From: a virus
Strand: one strand, 5' to 3'
DNA length: 63,043 bases
Virus record (IMG/VR): IMGVR_UViG_3300041409_000239
Span: 1-63,043 of that record
Part shown: piece by piece, positions 61,061 through 63,043 of the stretch
How the letters are laid out: each line of letters starts with the position of its first letter
Numbering within the stretch: position 1 is the first letter of the stretch
The notes under the pieces: model-generated
Told to the model about the DNA's origin: nothing
Seen by the model: only the letters and a program-made list of their open reading frames with translations
Databases searched by the model: none
Position numbers and translations under genes: made by a program

Positions 61061-63043
61061 TCACGCGACGTCGGCCAGTTGCGGCGGTGGCTCCGGGCCG
61101 GTGCCGATGAACGAGGCGGTGACCTGGCGGATGCGGCCCACCTTGACGATCTTGACGGTCTCGGCCACGGGCGAGGCCCAAACCTCGGCGGTGTCGATCG
61201 GGGAGATGAGAACCAGGGGCCGCGCGAGCACCGCGCGGAGCTGGGCCAGCTCAGCCTCGGACTCCACGGCGGCGGTCATGATCATGTTCCGGCCCCCTGG
61301 CGGTGCGGTGGTCACGAACCGCGAGCCCATGACCCCCACCTCTGCCGTGAACGGCCGCTCTTTGGCCCACTCGAACCGGCCCCACACCGGAGCCCAGAGC
61401 GGGCCGCTCGGGGAGTTGGTCCGGATCAGGGCCTCGTCCGGGTTCCAGTCCAGGCAGAAGGTAGGCGGGGCCGGCGGTGGCACCGGTTCGTCCATGAGCT
61501 GGACGAACGCCACTTCCTCGAACGGGGGCTCGGTGTCGGTCGTGTTGGTGCCCACGTTGCCCGCGTTGCCCGGTGTCGGCGTGGTCGAGTCGGTGTCCGG
61601 GTTGCTGTGAACGTGAACCGCGTTCATGGTCTGAACCGCGCCCGTGGCCGGGATGTTGGCCGTGGTCGCCGCGCTCTGGTGGACCGTCGTGACGTGACTG
61701 TGCCCGGTCGTCGCGTGGGTGTGGTTCGGGGTCGTGTGGTCGTGATCGGCCAGGCTCCCCCCGGTGTCACCGACACCCGTGGTCGCGCCCTTGACGTACC
61801 GGCCGAGCATGTCCGGGGTGCCGTTCGAGCCGTCGCACAGTTGCCACGGCTCGGGGATGGTGCCGAGCGCACCGCGCCAGAGCCCGATGACACCCACCGG
61901 CAGATCCGGAGAGCCCGAGGTGTTCTCGCGCACCCGGAGCTTGCGCCACGGCGGTTCCGGGCTGGCGCTGGCCGCGCCCGTGGTGCCGCCGCTGGTTGAG
62001 GCCAGCGCGGCGGTGGTGTTCTGGGTGATCGCCACCGGGTGGTTGTGCGTGGCCGCCCACGTCGTTGCCGACGGGCCGGCGAAGAACGACTTGTTGCCGG
62101 TGGCGTTGCCGGTGTTCGCGGCGGTGTGGCCGTGGGTGATGGCCGCGTGGGTGTGCGCGTCGATGGTGTGGGTGTGGCTGGCCACGGCGGACGCGTGGGT
62201 GCCGCCGCCGGCTCCGCCGGCCGCCGCGCCCTTGGGGAACCGGTCGGTGGCGTTCGCGTACGTGGTCCAGCCGGCCGGCGCGATGTCGCCCATGATGCTG
62301 AGCGCGTGCGGTGGCACCCCGAGAGGCTGGCCGTTGCTCTCGATCCAGACCACGTCCAGGAGCGCGGGATCGTTGCCCACCGCGTCCGAGCCTGGGGAAG
62401 CGTCCGGCGAGACCGCCACGCTGGAACTGGTGACCGCCGGCCGCGCGTGCACGTGGCTGGCCAGGTAGCCCAGCGTTCCGGCCACACCATCGTTCGAGTT
62501 GAACGCGTTGCTTGCCGTGCCGGTGTTGCCGGTCATTGTGTGGGTGTGCGCGAGGTCGTGGGCGTGGTTGTCGGTCGTGTGCGCGTGGCTGGCCGCGCCG
62601 CCCGTGACACCGGGCTGTGTCACGACGTTGGCCACGCCCTTCGGGTGCCTGGCGTCCAGCGCGGCAACGCGCCGCCAGCCGGTGGGAATTGACACTTCAC
62701 TGTCAGGCCACGCAAAGATCAGGCCGGCCGGGATGCCAGGGCTCCACGCGTCAGACCAGTCCGAGACCAACAGAGAGCCATCCACGCGGCCCACGGTGCG
62801 CGCCCGGTAGTACGAGCAGCACGGCTCCCCTGGGTGGTCGCACGCGCGCCCTACGCGCGCCCGGGGGAGGGTGAAGTCGGTCCAGTCGCCACACTCGTCG
62901 GTCGCGAGCGGGCCGAGCATGGCCAGGGTCGTGACCGCCGTGGTGCTCGCGAGCGCCGCCGGAGAGTGGATAGCCCAGACGTTGCCGGTCGAGTCGGTGA
63001 TCGTGTCGGTGCCCGGTACCCGCCCGGTGAAATCCGGGTCGGC
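61061..63043 (-). CDS. Large minor tail / receptor-binding protein, C-terminal part (continues from 1-1986)
   Basis: C-terminal part of the 1299-aa protein that starts at 1986; bases 62975-63043 repeat 1-69. The visible ATG at 62920 is internal, not a start. Three collar-like modules: FAWPDSEVSIPTGWRRVAAL with HAHTTDNHAHDLAHTHT; DIAPAGWTTYANATDRFPKG with HTHTIDAHTHAAITHGH; GLWRGALGTIPEPWQLCDGS with HDHTTPNHTHATTGHSH. Then a terminal domain (MIMTAAVESEAELAQLRAVL) shared with the 932-aa protein. An operator lies at 62689-62706. Likely forms the host-contacting tip. Confidence 0.88.
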   Translation of the reverse strand, partial: ADPDFTGRVPGTDTITDSTGNVWAIHSPAALASTTAVTTLAMLGPLATDECGDWTDFTLPRARVGRACDHPGEPCCSYYRARTVGRVDGSLLVSDWSDAWSPGIPAGLIFAWPDSEVSIPTGWRRVAALDARHPKGVANVVTQPGVTGGAASHAHTTDNHAHDLAHTHTMTGNTGTASNAFNSNDGVAGTLGYLASHVHARPAVTSSSVAVSPDASPGSDAVGNDPALLDVVWIESNGQPLGVPPHALSIMGDIAPAGWTTYANATDRFPKGAAAGGAGGGTHASAVASHTHTIDAHTHAAITHGHTAANTGNATGNKSFFAGPSATTWAATHNHPVAITQNTTAALASTSGGTTGAASASPEPPWRKLRVRENTSGSPDLPVGVIGLWRGALGTIPEPWQLCDGSNGTPDMLGRYVKGATTGVGDTGGSLADHDHTTPNHTHATTGHSHVTTVHQSAATTANIPATGAVQTMNAVHVHSNPDTDSTTPTPGNAGNVGTNTTDTEPPFEEVAFVQLMDEPVPPPAPPTFCLDWNPDEALIRTNSPSGPLWAPVWGRFEWAKERPFTAEVGVMGSRFVTTAPPGGRNMIMTAAVESEAELAQLRAVLARPLVLISPIDTAEVWASPVAETVKIVKVGRIRQVTASFIGTGPEPPPQLADVA
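62689..62706 (+). promoter_or_regulatory. Orphan operator inside large tail gene
   Basis: TTGAC ACTTCACT GTCA. The coding strand reads CCT GAC AGT GAA GTG TCA ATT, with CCT, AGT, TCA and ATT rare here. Confidence 0.7.
62975..63043. repeat. Terminal overlap of circular contig (right copy)
   Basis: Exact copy of bases 1-69. Confidence 0.95.

Noticed and set aside
59000-62700. CRISPR-like or tandem repeats in the His-rich tail genes
   Set aside because: The short GTGTGGGTGTG-type repeats are codons of HxH modules, with no conserved repeat/spacer length.

Overview
The window is a complete or near-complete genome of a tailed bacteriophage with a siphovirus-type gene set. It is assembled as a circle: bases 1-69 are repeated exactly at 62975-63043, and one large tail gene reads in frame across the junction, giving a unit of about 62,974 bp. 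Base composition is very GC-rich and codons end in G or C. Many starts are GTG with GTGA or ATGA overlaps. One surface protein ends in a class-E-type sortase signal (LALTG). Together these point to a high-GC actinobacterial host, Streptomyces-like more than mycobacterial; the host genus is inferred. No integrase, transposase, partition genes, CRISPR array or ordinary tRNA was found.

Almost all long genes are on the minus strand. Reading in the direction of transcription, from high to low coordinates: (1) 49.6-43.3 kb: SprT-like protease, HTH protein, RuvC-like resolvase, YqaJ/lambda-exo-type nuclease, two small proteins sharing a C-terminal motif. (2) 43.2-33.5 kb: replication genes (SF2 helicase, coiled-coil protein, and a single 1412-aa TOPRIM/helicase/family-A polymerase fusion), then two envelope proteins and a double terminator. 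(3) 33.2-15.7 kb: terminase subunits, many small accessory genes, an endolysin-holin pair, HNH nuclease, portal, MuF-like protein, maturation protease. (4) 14-2 kb: major capsid protein, head-tail connectors, major tail protein, tail assembly chaperone, a candidate Acb2/Tad1-type anti-defence protein, tape measure. (5) Through the circle junction to 52 kb: two giant receptor-binding or collar-type tail proteins, two baseplate-type proteins, a glycosyltransferase/methyltransferase cluster and two small membrane proteins.

Plus-strand islands interrupt this plan: an HTH gene (4.9 kb), a repressor-like HTH gene with a small lipoprotein (7.2-7.6 kb), three small genes (14.2-15.6 kb), three more (25.9-27.1 kb), and a run of four cassettes (49.8-52.0 kb). 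Most are monocistronic, with a promoter upstream and a hairpin terminator downstream.

The most striking feature is regulatory. About 18 promoters on both strands share a -35 TTGACA or TTGACG, a 17-bp (once 18-bp) conserved spacer ending GCCTG or similar, and a -10 such as TAATGT or TAAGGT. A 18-bp inverted repeat TTGAC-N8-GTCAA lies over the -35. The same repeat, without a -10, recurs inside structural and replication genes, where it is written with codons otherwise rare in this genome. This resembles the stoperator logic of mycobacteriophage L5/Bxb1 or the conserved inverted repeats of phiC31, with a different sequence. A second, unrelated palindrome (TCCTAGGA) occurs 12 times at 50.1-52.2 kb in groups spaced 24 or 34-35 bp, plus once at 14.06 kb. 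Two homologous non-coding elements at 21.1 and 56.3 kb form a third repeat family.
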